Source: an uncultured Anaerolineae bacterium (GTDB lineage: Bacteria > Chloroflexota > Anaerolineae > Promineifilales > Promineifilaceae). Taken from it: a stretch of DNA of 64,000 nucleotides. The position numbers and the translations under genes were made by a program. Numbering within the stretch: position 1 is the first letter of the stretch; each line of letters begins with the position of its first letter. Below, one piece after another: positions 8,657 through 18,568 of this stretch. Location: contig CALEAD010000010.1 in the NCBI GenBank assembly GCA_937943625.1, forward strand, positions 1 through 64,000, written 5' to 3'. The notes under the pieces are model-generated. The model had not been told where the DNA came from, searched no databases, and saw nothing but the letters and a program-made list of their open reading frames with translations.

Positions 8657-10072
8657 TTATGAATGATCACCAAAGCGCAGGTCGCCGCTGAGCCGTGTTC
8701 CGTTAGGAATAAAGATGGGCTGTGTGCGCTCGTTTACCAGGCGCACTTCTCCTTCTGCTACCACGTCGCGGCCAAAGTAAAACTCACCCTGCACGCTAAA
8801 ATGGGTGCAGTTGCGCAGCGAGGGCGGTCCGGCAGGAAAGTGTCTGTCCAGGTCAGCAATGAATTTGTAGTAACGGCCGTCGAGCGCGACATGCAAACGG
8901 CCGTTAACGTGACCTGGGCTAGGCTGAATGTGATACGCATCGGTCAGCACGTAGGCATCAGAACGGACGGCCAGCAGATCGTCGGTGGTCTTCACTGGCG
9001 CAAAGCGTGTGCGCGGCACGCGCACTGCCTGCGCCCCGGCAAATACCTCAATTGCTGACCCCATGGCCGTTTCCAATTGATAGACAGGTGGGGAGGAAAG
9101 ATCGCGGGGATCGGCCGTTTTCTGGTTGCGGATCATCGGCAGCCCCAACCAATAATTGCGCGCTTGCAGCGTGCTTGCCAGGGTGGGCAGGTGTAGCCAG
9201 AGGTTGTTGGTGTTGAAGTACCGGTGGCGCGTAATGTCTTGAAAATGGGCTACGTCCCCTGGCGGGCACTGCGCCGATTCGCGCAGCACAAATTGACCAT
9301 CTCGTCGCTGTGCCAGGTGACCTCCTTTTTTGTCCATCTCCGTGCGGTCTGCCACCTCCATCATAAAGGGCAGCTTGTGCGCGGCAAAGTAGCCTGACAG
9401 GCTAACGTCAATGACTGCGCCCAGGTTATCGGCGTTGGAAACAAACGCATACTCATACCCGGCCTGTAACAGCGCCGCCAGGGCATTGCTGGTAACCAGC
9501 GCCAGGTAAATGTCGCCGTGCCCCGGTGGGCACCATTCTAGCTGGGGGTTGGCGGGCCAGTTCAGCGGCGAGAGGTCTGCCTGCACAATTTTTGGCTCTT
9601 TGTGCTGCACAAAGCTGAGGAGGGGCAAACGGCCGTACAGCGCCGGATATGCCTGTAGCAAGTGTAGCGTGTCTTGCTGCGTGGCAAAGCTGTCCATCAA
9701 CAGCAGGGGCACATCTGCGTGCAGCACCTGTCGCGCAATAATGTCAAGAAAGGTCAGCCCCTGGCGCACCGGCAGCAGCGATTTGGCCTGCGCCAGCCCC
9801 ATGCTCGTGCCCAGGCCACCGTTGAGCTTGATCACGGCCGTTTTGCGCAGCGCCGCTCGCCCGATCTCATCCCATTCCGCAGCAAATTGCGCCGCGTCGG
9901 GCAGGTTCTGCACCGGCCCAATCTCCTCTTCAGCAATCAGGCCCGTATCCCCCTGCACAAGCTGCTCATAGTAACGGGCAAACGAGGCAATAAAAATCTG
10001 CGGCAGGCCAGCCGCCTGCATCCGCGCCAGAAAAGGCGCAAATCGGGCATCCGTTGACAGCGAAGCAAGCAT
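8657..10072 (-). CDS. UTP-glucose-1-phosphate uridylyltransferase (UGP1/UDPGP family)
   Basis: 471 residues from the ATG at 10072, which overlaps the preceding TPR stop as TGATG; a GTG one codon earlier is possible. The nucleotide-binding signature VIKLNGGLGTSMGLAQAKSL identifies the eukaryote-like UDPGP family, not the GalU family. These enzymes make UDP-glucose or related UDP-sugars from UTP and the sugar 1-phosphate. FVSNADNLGAVID (uridine-binding region) and FNTNNLWLHL are also typical. Products feed exopolysaccharide or glycolipid synthesis; the phosphoglucomutase at 44.6 kb would supply glucose 1-phosphate. Confidence 0.9.
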   Translation of the reverse strand: MLASLSTDARFAPFLARMQAAGLPQIFIASFARYYEQLVQGDTGLIAEEEIGPVQNLPDAAQFAAEWDEIGRAALRKTAVIKLNGGLGTSMGLAQAKSLLPVRQGLTFLDIIARQVLHADVPLLLMDSFATQQDTLHLLQAYPALYGRLPLLSFVQHKEPKIVQADLSPLNWPANPQLEWCPPGHGDIYLALVTSNALAALLQAGYEYAFVSNADNLGAVIDVSLSGYFAAHKLPFMMEVADRTEMDKKGGHLAQRRDGQFVLRESAQCPPGDVAHFQDITRHRYFNTNNLWLHLPTLASTLQARNYWLGLPMIRNQKTADPRDLSSPPVYQLETAMGSAIEVFAGAQAVRVPRTRFAPVKTTDDLLAVRSDAYVLTDAYHIQPSPGHVNGRLHVALDGRYYKFIADLDRHFPAGPPSLRNCTHFSVQGEFYFGRDVVAEGEVRLVNERTQPIFIPNGTRLSGDLRFGDHS

Positions 10073-10644
10073 CACGCTCCCCCTTTCTCCTCATCTTCTG
10101 CTTCTTCCGTCAGGCGGCGTAACAGCATTTGTGCATCGCGGTCTTGCGGGTTAGCCTGCAACGCGCGGCGAAACCAGTAAATGGCTTGCTCCACCTCCTG
10201 CCGGTCACGGTAAATGAGGCCCAGGTTATAGGCCACGCCGGGAGCATCTGGGTTTAGCGCCAGCGCCTTCTCAAAGGCAGCAATGGCGGGCAACTGCTGC
10301 TCGTCACGCGCCAGAACGGGGTTTCCCAGGTAGGCCGCCCCCAGGTTGATCCAGACCATGACGTGCTGCGGCGCCTGCTGGCTGAGCGGTTCTAGCACCG
10401 CTACCGCTTTGCGAAACTGCCGTGTCAGAATGTAGGCGCCACCCAGGTTAATGCCTGCATCTACGTGCTGCGGGTCAAGCTGATGGGCGTGCTCCAGATA
10501 GGGCAGCGCCTCTTGCGGCTGATTTTGGTGCAAAAGCTGGGTGCCGCGACGAAAAGAGGCCATAAACTCATCATCGCCCTCTTTGTTTTTGTAGGGATTG
10601 GTCACAATTTTGCGCGGACGGGGGGTATTTTGGGTTGTGCTCAT
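10072..10644 (-). CDS. TPR-repeat protein
   Basis: 190 residues with about four tetratricopeptide repeats (from about residue 30 to 175), for example PQEALPYLEHAHQLDPQHVD and AVAVLEPLSQQAPQHVMVWI. No signal peptide, and the tail is acidic. TPR proteins act as scaffolds and no specific partner is evident. The stop overlaps the start of the UDPGP gene by one base (TGATG), implying coupled translation. Confidence 0.85.
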   Translation of the reverse strand: MSTTQNTPRPRKIVTNPYKNKEGDDEFMASFRRGTQLLHQNQPQEALPYLEHAHQLDPQHVDAGINLGGAYILTRQFRKAVAVLEPLSQQAPQHVMVWINLGAAYLGNPVLARDEQQLPAIAAFEKALALNPDAPGVAYNLGLIYRDRQEVEQAIYWFRRALQANPQDRDAQMLLRRLTEEAEDEEKGGA

Positions 10645-10727
10645 GGGTTGCTCGCAGTGATTGGCAATTGCCGGGTTGTTGGTTGGTTTGATGGTTGGTT
10701 GGTTTGATGGCCAGACTCCAGGAATCT

Positions 10728-11930
10728 CTAATCTCTCACGTTCTTTCCAGGGGCAAGGGCAATAAGGCCGGTCAAGAGAAATCCCGCCAGGATCAGTAAG
10801 AGGACGCTGCCGCTATCAAGCCAGGCCTGCTGCCAGAAGGAACGTGGTTGCAGGCTGCGCAGCCAGGCATTTGTCAAATCATCGAGTGACTGGCCCAAGG
10901 CGCGAGTGGTTACGGTCAGGCAGTCGGCGCCGTCGGCAACGGCCGTTACCATCTCCTTGAGCGCGCGGTTGCCATAATTCGCCTGCACAAAGCGCACCAG
11001 CGATTCGCTTTGGGCATACGCCAGCAGCACGTCCGGCTCATGGTTCGGGAAAACGGCGCACAACTGCGCAAATGGCAGCGTCGTCTGGTTGGCAACGGCC
11101 GTTTGCAGCGTCAGGGCATAGGTTGGGTTTGGCGCGCGCTCGGCCAGTGTCGCCAGTCCCTCATTCAGCCAGAGGGGCAGCGCCTCGTACTGCGCGCCAG
11201 TTGCCTGATAGAGCAAAAAATGGGTCAACTCGTGCGGCAAACTCTGGCGCAGGTCCGTGGCAGCGGTGCGTGGATTCACGGCCGTTACCAGGATGACACC
11301 TAGCTCTGGGTGCGCGTGCGCCCCCACCCAATCGCGCCCCGCCAGGCGCAGCGCCGCGCGCAGGTCTGCGGCGGTCGGATACAGGTAAATGTGCAGCGTC
11401 TGTGCGGGCAAATCAGCAACAGGCAGCAGCGCGCGCAGGTCGGGCATCACCTCATTGACAATATCCAAGGCCAGCTGCCCCAGCGCCGGTTCCTCGCCTG
11501 TCCAATGAACGGTGACGTTTGCGGCCGTTTTGCGCTGCCAGACAAAGCGATTGTCCTGATAAATAAACTGCTGCGGCGGCGTCTCTAGCAACTCGCCAGT
11601 GGCCGTTGTTAATGTCCACCAATAGGTGAGTGGCGTAAACGGCGCCAGGCGCACGCGCCCCAGATCTAGCGTATAGGTCACACTGAGGGGTGAGGCGTCC
11701 GTAAAAGGTACCGCTTTGGCCAGGGCATTGGGAAATTCTGGCGCGCGCAGGAAGAGGGTAACGGCCGTTAGCGGCGGCACATTTTTGGCCAGCAGCGAAA
11801 AACGCATCATCTGGCCAAACTCGTATTCGGCCGTTTGCGTATAAGCAGGCTGTTGTGCCAGCAGCTCAGCCACAGGCTGCAAAAACAGCAGCAGCGCCCC
11901 AGCAAAAAGAAGCAAATGGCGTTTCATCAC
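10728..11930 (-). CDS. Membrane-anchored MA-like zinc peptidase
   Basis: 400 residues: a signal peptide or N-terminal helix (about 1-25), an extracytoplasmic beta-rich region (about 30-150), a gluzincin-type peptidase domain and a C-terminal transmembrane helix (about 372-392). The zinc motif HELTH in LPHELTHFLLYQ is followed by LWLNEGLATLAE, which supplies the downstream glutamate, the pattern of peptidase MA-like domains. Substrate unknown. Its ATG overlaps the stop of the AEC transporter gene (ATGA), so the two are co-translated. Confidence 0.82.
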   Translation of the reverse strand: MMKRHLLLFAGALLLFLQPVAELLAQQPAYTQTAEYEFGQMMRFSLLAKNVPPLTAVTLFLRAPEFPNALAKAVPFTDASPLSVTYTLDLGRVRLAPFTPLTYWWTLTTATGELLETPPQQFIYQDNRFVWQRKTAANVTVHWTGEEPALGQLALDIVNEVMPDLRALLPVADLPAQTLHIYLYPTAADLRAALRLAGRDWVGAHAHPELGVILVTAVNPRTAATDLRQSLPHELTHFLLYQATGAQYEALPLWLNEGLATLAERAPNPTYALTLQTAVANQTTLPFAQLCAVFPNHEPDVLLAYAQSESLVRFVQANYGNRALKEMVTAVADGADCLTVTTRALGQSLDDLTNAWLRSLQPRSFWQQAWLDSGSVLLLILAGFLLTGLIALAPGKNVRD

Positions 11931-12838
11931 AGGCCCAAAAAGGTAATCGTAGCCGCCACAGTCAGCGGACTAATCAGCGTGCCAATCGCCACAATCGAGG
12001 TAACCACAGCAGGATTCAGGTCGAATTCTGTGGCCAACACAATGTTAAACACGGCCGAGGGCATACTCGCCTCGATAATGGCAGTTGCCCGTCCCAGGTC
12101 TTGCAAATTGAGCAGCGCGGCAATGCCGGCGCCAATAAACGGAGCCAACAGCAGGCGCAAAGAGAGGGCAGGAATCAACATCCGCCAGTGAATGTGACCC
12201 CGCAGGTCAGCCAGCTGCATGCCCAGCACCAACAGCATCAGGGGAATGGCTCCTTCACCGGCGATCTCGATACCGCGCATGAGCGGCGTTGGCAATTCTA
12301 GCTCCAGCCAATACACGAGCAGCACCAGCCCCGCCGCATAGAGGGGGGGCATGCGCCAAAGGCGCGCCAGTGATTGCCGCCAGGTAAGATGCCCGGTCGA
12401 AGCCAGAAAAATGCCCAGGGAGTACAACACCACTGTGCTGGTGACAAAGTACACAATTGCGCGTGCCAGCCCGTCTTCGCCATAGCGCAGCTGATTGAGC
12501 GTCAGGCCATAGTTGCCCCCATTCACAAACATTGTCAACAGCAGCAGAGCCACCGTTTCTGTACGCGACAGGCGCAGGGCTTTGGCCGTTAACCAGGCGA
12601 GTGTGCCCATAACGGCCGTTGTCAGCAGCGTAAACGCCGATAACCGCAGCAATTCATCGCCGAGCAATTGCGAGTTCACCAATGAGGAAAAGACCAGGCA
12701 CGGGCTGAGGCAATAAAAAACGGCGCGTGACAGGTCGCGCGTATCCATGTGCATCCAGCGGCGCAGCGCATACCCAAAAGCGGCCACCAGGAAGATGGGT
12801 AAGATGTTCTGCGTCAGGACGGTCAGCAAATTGTTCAA
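11927..12838 (-). CDS. AEC-family (auxin efflux carrier-like) transporter
   Basis: 303 residues with about ten predicted transmembrane helices in the two-by-five AEC arrangement. The start MNNLLTVLTQNILPIFLVAA and the segment FVNGGNYGLTLNQLRYG are typical. Bacterial AEC proteins move malate, malonate or other organic acids; the substrate here is unknown. The 4-bp overlap with the downstream peptidase gene shows they share a transcript. Confidence 0.85.
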   Translation of the reverse strand: MNNLLTVLTQNILPIFLVAAFGYALRRWMHMDTRDLSRAVFYCLSPCLVFSSLVNSQLLGDELLRLSAFTLLTTAVMGTLAWLTAKALRLSRTETVALLLLTMFVNGGNYGLTLNQLRYGEDGLARAIVYFVTSTVVLYSLGIFLASTGHLTWRQSLARLWRMPPLYAAGLVLLVYWLELELPTPLMRGIEIAGEGAIPLMLLVLGMQLADLRGHIHWRMLIPALSLRLLLAPFIGAGIAALLNLQDLGRATAIIEASMPSAVFNIVLATEFDLNPAVVTSIVAIGTLISPLTVAATITFLGL

Positions 12839-12898
12839 TGGCGCGTGTCCAGTTGCGGGGCAAAATCTCTTTGCGCGTTTTACGCTTCACGTTTTGCG

Positions 12899-13882
12899 CT
12901 AAAAATCTTCGTCTTCCCACGCCTCATCTTCTTCGTCATCATCCTCCGCAAAGCGCATCAAATCTAGCGACCCACCCAGCCAATCCGCCTGTTCCAGCGC
13001 TTCATCTACGGCTTCGTGCAGGCGGGCAAAGTGGGTTTCCTGGCTCATTTGCACCAGCATCCGGTATGCGGTATCGCCGCCAATTGCGCCGAGCGCTTCG
13101 ACAACTGCCAGCGCCACCTCCAGGTTGTCGTCTACAGCCAGGTGCGCCAGCTTGGGCAGCGCTTCTTCACTACCAATGGCGCCAGCCGCGCGCGCCGCCT
13201 CAATGCGGATTTCGTCACTGTCGCTTTCCATAGCTTCTAAAATTTGCGGCAGCCAGCGTTCATCGGCGCTGCTGCCCATGGCAAACACGGCCGAAAGCTG
13301 CATATCGTGGTTGCGGCTGTTATATGCCTGGCGAATGAGACCGGGCAGGCGGGGGTGGTTGGCGGCTCCCAATGCTTCCAGAGCAGCGCGTTTGAGGGCA
13401 ACGGCCGTTTCCGGCTTATCGTACTCAGCCAGCAACGCCTCGACAATGCGCGGCGTCATCGTCGGCGCAATCTGCCCCCACTCACCCATCAGCACATAGT
13501 GCGCCAGCGCCTGCGCCGCCGCCACGCGCACCTCCAGCACGTCATCGCGCTGCAGCAGGTCAATAATCGGCGAGATCAGACGCAGATTTGTATCATCCCA
13601 CAGCCCATCCAGCGCCGCGACGCGCACCTCTGGCGCCGGGTCTTGCAGACAAAAAGCAAAAATGGGCGAAAAATCTACCAGGTAGTTCTCTTCACAAATA
13701 TCTACCAGGTGGCGTACCAGTTCGCGGCGGCGATCCGCATCCACCTCGCTCCATTGCGCCTTGAAAGCGGCAAAATCCTTTTCGGCCATGTCCGTCAGGC
13801 GATAAAGCTGCGCCAACGGTATGGTAGGCGCATAAAAGAGGTTATCCAGTACGGCCGTAAATGGTATTTGTAGTTCAGTCAT
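12899..13882 (-). CDS. HEAT-repeat protein
   Basis: 327 residues with six or more HEAT/PBS-lyase-type repeats (about 75-290), such as ALDGLWDDTNLRLISPIIDL and AARAAGAIGSEEALPKLAHL, and a strongly acidic C-terminus (DDDEEDEAWEDEDF). No catalytic motif is present. Probably an adaptor or scaffold; the partner is unknown. It precedes the AEC/peptidase pair on the same strand with a 60-bp gap. Confidence 0.85.
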   Translation of the reverse strand: MTELQIPFTAVLDNLFYAPTIPLAQLYRLTDMAEKDFAAFKAQWSEVDADRRRELVRHLVDICEENYLVDFSPIFAFCLQDPAPEVRVAALDGLWDDTNLRLISPIIDLLQRDDVLEVRVAAAQALAHYVLMGEWGQIAPTMTPRIVEALLAEYDKPETAVALKRAALEALGAANHPRLPGLIRQAYNSRNHDMQLSAVFAMGSSADERWLPQILEAMESDSDEIRIEAARAAGAIGSEEALPKLAHLAVDDNLEVALAVVEALGAIGGDTAYRMLVQMSQETHFARLHEAVDEALEQADWLGGSLDLMRFAEDDDEEDEAWEDEDF

Positions 13883-14000
13883 GGTTCGATCTGTATCTTT
13901 CAGGGTAGCGTGTGTGAAAAAGGGATTGGCGCACAGAGATTAGAGATTGAAAACTTTGCTTCCCTTTCCTGGCGCGATGACATAAGGCACTCCCACTCTC

Positions 14001-15317
14001 TCATTTCGGCAACACAATGGGATTAAGAATATCCTGCATAATCAAAATCACCATCAGGCCAAGCAAAATCAGCATCCCTGCTATGTGCACACGCCCTTCT
14101 CGCTCCGGCTCAATGCGCCGTCCGCGCACAGCCTCGATCAGCACAAAGAGAATACGACCCCCATCTAGCGCCGGAATGGGCAGTAGGTTAGTCAGCCCCA
14201 AGGCAACGCTGATAAAGGCGGTGATGTTGAGAATGGGGAAGAGGGTATTATTAGTCGCCGAGCTTTCCACCATTTGTCCCGCGATCTGGCTGATACCCAC
14301 GACGCTGACAGGGCGCGCTTCGCTGGGGGTCATTTCGCCGCTGATCAGCATGGCGGGCACGCGCACGAAGAGGGTCATGTAGGCCCAGATTGACTGGAAG
14401 GCGGCGTTGGCCGATTCGAGCGCCCCGCGCGAGGTGCGCTCCTGCACGTTGACAATGGTTGCTCCCGGTAAGCGGTTGCCCTGGGCAACAACGGCCGTTT
14501 CAATCAACTGCCCGTTTCGGCTGATGGTCAGGGGAATGGTCTGCCCGGCCTGCGCCGCCAGATACGCCTCTAGCCCGGCAACTGTCGTCACCAGGGAATC
14601 ATTCCACTCTAGCAGCAAGATGTCGCCAGGCAGCAGGCCAGCCTGCGCCGCAGGGGAACCAGGAGCAACGGCCGTTACGCGCAGCGCCGAGTAAACCAGG
14701 CGCACACCCAGCGGCCCTTCCTGGCTGGGATCATATTCGCCCGCAGTACGCGGCGTCACGTTCAGCGTCACCAGCTCACCATTGCGCTTCACTACCACCT
14801 CCACACGCTGCCCCCCTTTGGCAAACATCGGACCGGCAATGTCATTGGAAGTGAGGGCAGTACGGCCGTCTACGCGCACGAAGAAGTCCCCCGCTTGCAG
14901 CCCACCTGCGGCAGCCGGTGTGCCCGGTTCCACATAGCCTACGGCGACAGCAGGCGGCCCCACCACGTATGCCACCCACCAGATCAGAAAGGCCATGGTA
15001 AAGTTCGCCCCCGCGCCCGCCACCAGCACAAAAAAGCGTGCCCGCTTGGAGGCAGCTGCCAGCCCCCCTTCCACGGCGGGGTCATCCTCGCCAGCTGGGC
15101 GCACAAAGCCACCCAGGGGAATCCAGTTTAGCGTAAACAGCGTGCCGCCACGCTTTGCCAGCACCAGCGCGCGCGGCGGCAGGCCAAAGCCAAATTCCTC
15201 GACGCGAATCTTATACAGACGCGCGGCAACAAAATGCCCCAGTTCATGCACCAACACGATGGGCGTTAGCACGAGCAAGAAGCCGCCTACGGCCCACAAA
15301 ATACCTTCTAAACCCAT
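14001..15317 (-). CDS. rseP: RseP-type site-2 intramembrane metalloprotease with two PDZ domains
   Basis: 438 residues from the ATG at 15317, preceded by AGGCAGG; an in-frame start at 15350 is less likely. The first membrane helix carries the M50 zinc motif HELGH (VLVHELGHFVAAR), and the last part has the third zinc ligand in LLPIPALDGGRILF. Two PDZ modules lie between (about 125-205 and 205-285). These proteases cleave membrane-bound anti-sigma factors or signal peptides. Length and layout match the family. It is a single gene flanked by gaps of about 120 and 330 bp. Confidence 0.93.
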   Translation of the reverse strand: MGLEGILWAVGGFLLVLTPIVLVHELGHFVAARLYKIRVEEFGFGLPPRALVLAKRGGTLFTLNWIPLGGFVRPAGEDDPAVEGGLAAASKRARFFVLVAGAGANFTMAFLIWWVAYVVGPPAVAVGYVEPGTPAAAGGLQAGDFFVRVDGRTALTSNDIAGPMFAKGGQRVEVVVKRNGELVTLNVTPRTAGEYDPSQEGPLGVRLVYSALRVTAVAPGSPAAQAGLLPGDILLLEWNDSLVTTVAGLEAYLAAQAGQTIPLTISRNGQLIETAVVAQGNRLPGATIVNVQERTSRGALESANAAFQSIWAYMTLFVRVPAMLISGEMTPSEARPVSVVGISQIAGQMVESSATNNTLFPILNITAFISVALGLTNLLPIPALDGGRILFVLIEAVRGRRIEPEREGRVHIAGMLILLGLMVILIMQDILNPIVLPK

Positions 15318-15645
15318 ATTAGCCTGCCTGTTTTGACTGTAGACCACCAAGCGCCATGGTTGACAACCGACCCCATTTCTGAAGGTACATGGCGGCTTGC
15401 CAGCAGACGTTGGCGATTAAAGCTGATTATACGCCCTCTGATGAAAGGAGGGCAACTGACGGTTACTGTACTTAACACCATTCTCAGCAGGGGAGCGAAA
15501 GATGCGTTCAACCCATGCGAATCCGTATGTTATTATCAGGGAGAGGTTCATGCGTGGGGCGCACCACCACGAATGAAAACGTAACACAGGTTTCATTTAC
15601 AATGTCGGTTGCCGAAAACGGCCGTTGTTGCTAACCTGTTTGCGT

Positions 15646-16857
15646 ATGGTCAAACCAGTAGCATTGATGCAATTTAGCAATAAACAGGTGACGTTTCGCT
15701 TTTACCGGCAGGAGCTGCGCCTGGCGCTATCACAGTCGCTCTTCAGCAGCTTCGATGTAGATGTTGGCTCGCGCCTGCTGCTGAAGACAATTGCCCAGGA
15801 AGTGAAGCTGACCGAGGTGCACACGGCGCTAGACGTGGGCTGCGGCGTTGGCACGCTGGCGCTAGCGCTGGCCAAAGCCATGCCGCACGCACGCGTGACG
15901 GCGCAAGACCGCGATGCGCTGGCGGTAGCCTTTACACAGCTCAACGCGCAGAAAAACCAGGCAACCAACGTGGCGGCGCTGGGCGGGCTGGCGTTTACCG
16001 GCATTCACGGCCGTTTCGACCTGATCGTCTCTAATCTGCCCGGCAAGGCGGGTGAACCGGTGCTGCGCCACCTGCTGGCGCAAATGGGCGCGCGCCTGAG
16101 CCAAACGGGACGCGCGGCTGTCGTCGTGGTGCAGCCCCTGGCCCCTTTTGTGGCGCAAACCCTGGCACAGCAGGGCAGCGAGCTGCTCTTCCAGGAAGTG
16201 GGCAAAGGGCACACCGTCTTCCATTTTCGTGGCCCAGAAGCCGCAACAGAAACAGCAGAAAGCGAAACGGCCGAAACCCTAAAACCCTACCTGCGCACAA
16301 AATCCCCTTTTGGCGCGGGAAAAGATGCGCTGACGATAAGCACCATCTACAATTTGCCTGAATTCGACACCTTGGGCCACCACACCGCGCTGACATTGAG
16401 CAGCCTGAAGGGGCAACTGCTCGAAGGAAACATTTTTATCTGGAATCCCGGCCAGGGACATCTGCCCATTTACGTGCAGCGCCAGGCAGGCACACGGCTC
16501 AGCTCGCTGACACTGGGCGGCCGCGATGCGCTGAGCCTGGCTATTAGCCGCGCCAATCTGCTGGCGCAGGGAATCGAGGCCACGCGCCTGCATCTGCAAC
16601 ATGCTGCGCACATTCTGCAAGCAAACGGCCGTCGCTATGACTGGCTGATTGTGTACCCAGATGTTGACCCTGGCATGCCCTGGGAGCAGTTATTGCTGCC
16701 CGCCCTGGCAGAGCGGCTGAAGGAAAACGGCCGTTTGCTCATCACCACCCGCAGCGCCTTTGCCTTTCGGATGCTCGCCGGCAAACCCGCTGCCCTGCGC
16801 CTGGTGAGCGACCGCAAAAAACAAGGGTTCCGTGCCCTGCTTTACCAACGGGGCTGA
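15646..16857 (+). CDS. Class I SAM-dependent methyltransferase (RsmC/RlmG-like 'methyltransferase small' domain)
   Basis: 403 residues. The N-terminal half has the SAM-binding motif ALDVGCGVGTLALALAKAM and the N-x-P-x catalytic loop variant SNLPGKAGEP, where N6/N2-type rRNA methyltransferases usually have NPPF. A second Rossmann-like half (about 215-400) looks like a degenerate duplicate ending in RLLITTRSAF, as in two-domain RsmC/RlmG proteins. rRNA guanine methylation is the likely role, but the catalytic-loop change makes the substrate uncertain. Start chosen at ATG 15646; ATG 15667 is possible. Confidence 0.75.
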   Translation: MVKPVALMQFSNKQVTFRFYRQELRLALSQSLFSSFDVDVGSRLLLKTIAQEVKLTEVHTALDVGCGVGTLALALAKAMPHARVTAQDRDALAVAFTQLNAQKNQATNVAALGGLAFTGIHGRFDLIVSNLPGKAGEPVLRHLLAQMGARLSQTGRAAVVVVQPLAPFVAQTLAQQGSELLFQEVGKGHTVFHFRGPEAATETAESETAETLKPYLRTKSPFGAGKDALTISTIYNLPEFDTLGHHTALTLSSLKGQLLEGNIFIWNPGQGHLPIYVQRQAGTRLSSLTLGGRDALSLAISRANLLAQGIEATRLHLQHAAHILQANGRRYDWLIVYPDVDPGMPWEQLLLPALAERLKENGRLLITTRSAFAFRMLAGKPAALRLVSDRKKQGFRALLYQRG

Positions 16858-16879
16858 TGACCGTTCACAATTGCCCAAA

Positions 16880-18523
16880 TTAGCGCAGCCACCCGCCTTC
16901 CCCCCACCGCTGCGCAATTTTGGCTTGCAGCGCCTGCGGCCATTGACTGACGTCTTCAGCCGGGTAAACGGGCAGCTCTGGCCCTTGCTGGCGCAGCAAA
17001 TCAGCCGTGCGGCAGCGCAAAATCCCTCTGGACGCCGCCAGCCCCGAAGCAGTTACACCGGACACGCCATGCGACAGCGTGCTGGCGCCGCACAGCCACA
17101 GCCCTTCAATGGGCGCCTGGGCGGGGAAGGAAAACGGCCCCATTTGCCAGGGGGTCTTGGCCGTGCCATACAGGCTGCCCTGGTGCGCCGCCAGGTAATG
17201 CCGGTTGGTCAGCGGCGTGCCCAGTTCACAAAAGACCACGCGCGCGCGGATGCCGGGCACAATTTCCTCAACGGTGGCCAACATCTTCTCCGCCAGCGAC
17301 GCCTTGAGCGCGCGGTATTCGGCGTCGCGCGCCCCTTCCGGCTGATGCGCCCATTTCCAGAAAGGGTCGTAATTGACAAACGTGAACGCCTCCAGCGTGT
17401 GGTGGCCGCTATGCATCTTGCTGGGGTCTTTCAGCGTGGTCACGGTGAGAAAAAGCGCATCGGCGCGCGGGCTGTGTAAAATGGTGCCTGCCAGGCCATC
17501 CCGATAGAGCTGGTCTACGTCCGTGTGGCGGTAGAACCAGATATTGCCCGAATCCAGACCGGCGGCGCGCAAATCCATGTCTACGGCAAAGAACAGGCTG
17601 AGTGCCGAGACGGAATAGGTCGTGCGGTTTAGCTTGCGCCGCAGCGACCAGGGCAGGTTTTCGCGGCCAATCAGCTTGCCAAAAGTCATTTCCGGGTCGG
17701 CATTGCTGACGACGTGCCGCGCCGTCAGGCGACTGCCATCTGCCAGCTGCACGCCGCTGACTCTGCCATCTTGCAATAGAATGCGCTGTACGGCCGTTGC
17801 CAGGCGCAGCTCTCCCCCTGCCCGCTTCAGCGCGCGCGTAAAGGCGCGGGGAATGGCGAAGGCGCCGCCCAGGGGGTAATAGCCGCCGTCAAAGTAGTGG
17901 TGCGTAACGCCCAGGTGCACTGGCGCCGAAACCTGTGAAGGCGGCAGGCCATGATCGCCAGACTGGGCGGAGAGAATCGCCTTCAGGAAGGGATCGCGCA
18001 CAAAATGATCAATCACAGCCTGCCCGGTGCGCAGCGCCCAACGCGCCAGGGTGCGCAATTGCAGCAGATCGGCGGGGCCGCGCAGGTGCGCCGCGCGCCG
18101 CAGGTCAGCTTGCAGCGCGTCTATGGTGGCAAAGTAGCCATCTATGCCTGTCGCTTCCTGGGGGAACCGCTCTTTCAGGCGGCTGGCGAAGTTGTCGCGC
18201 CCCTTGGGGATGCTAAAGCGCTCGCCGCCGGCCAGTACGTGGTCAAAGCCGTCTGGGTTTAGCTCGCAGAAGGCTAGGTCTTGGGAAACGCCTAGCCCTT
18301 CGTAGATGGCGCGCATTTGCCCCCCAGCCCCAATGCCGCCAATGTAATGCACGCCGGGGCTAAAGCGATACCCTTCCAGGGTGAAGGAGTGCGTCCAGCC
18401 ACCGGGCACTTCGTGCTGCTCGCAAACCAGCACTTTTTGGCCAGCCTGCGCCAGGGCAACGGCCGTTGTCAGCCCCCCTGCCCCAGAACCAATGACGATG
18501 GTGTCGTAATCATATGTTGACAT
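16880..18523 (-). CDS. CrtI/RetSat-like FAD-dependent phytoene desaturase-family oxidoreductase
   Basis: 547 residues. The N-terminal dinucleotide-binding motif is VIGSGAGGLTTAVALAQAGQ with E in VLVCEQHEVPGG, and the C-terminus has the family signature GLWLCGASTLSHGVSGVTASG. It resembles carotenoid isomerase/retinol saturase proteins (RYSPGVHYIGG-type start region). It may act on a carotenoid or polyisoprenoid, but no other carotenoid gene is nearby. The gene lies 45 bp upstream of purA on the same strand with no functional link evident. Confidence 0.85.
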   Translation of the reverse strand: MSTYDYDTIVIGSGAGGLTTAVALAQAGQKVLVCEQHEVPGGWTHSFTLEGYRFSPGVHYIGGIGAGGQMRAIYEGLGVSQDLAFCELNPDGFDHVLAGGERFSIPKGRDNFASRLKERFPQEATGIDGYFATIDALQADLRRAAHLRGPADLLQLRTLARWALRTGQAVIDHFVRDPFLKAILSAQSGDHGLPPSQVSAPVHLGVTHHYFDGGYYPLGGAFAIPRAFTRALKRAGGELRLATAVQRILLQDGRVSGVQLADGSRLTARHVVSNADPEMTFGKLIGRENLPWSLRRKLNRTTYSVSALSLFFAVDMDLRAAGLDSGNIWFYRHTDVDQLYRDGLAGTILHSPRADALFLTVTTLKDPSKMHSGHHTLEAFTFVNYDPFWKWAHQPEGARDAEYRALKASLAEKMLATVEEIVPGIRARVVFCELGTPLTNRHYLAAHQGSLYGTAKTPWQMGPFSFPAQAPIEGLWLCGASTLSHGVSGVTASGLAASRGILRCRTADLLRQQGPELPVYPAEDVSQWPQALQAKIAQRWGEGGWLR

Positions 18524-18568
18524 AAACTATAAAAGCGTGTGGAATGAAGTGTGAACACTCTCCAATCC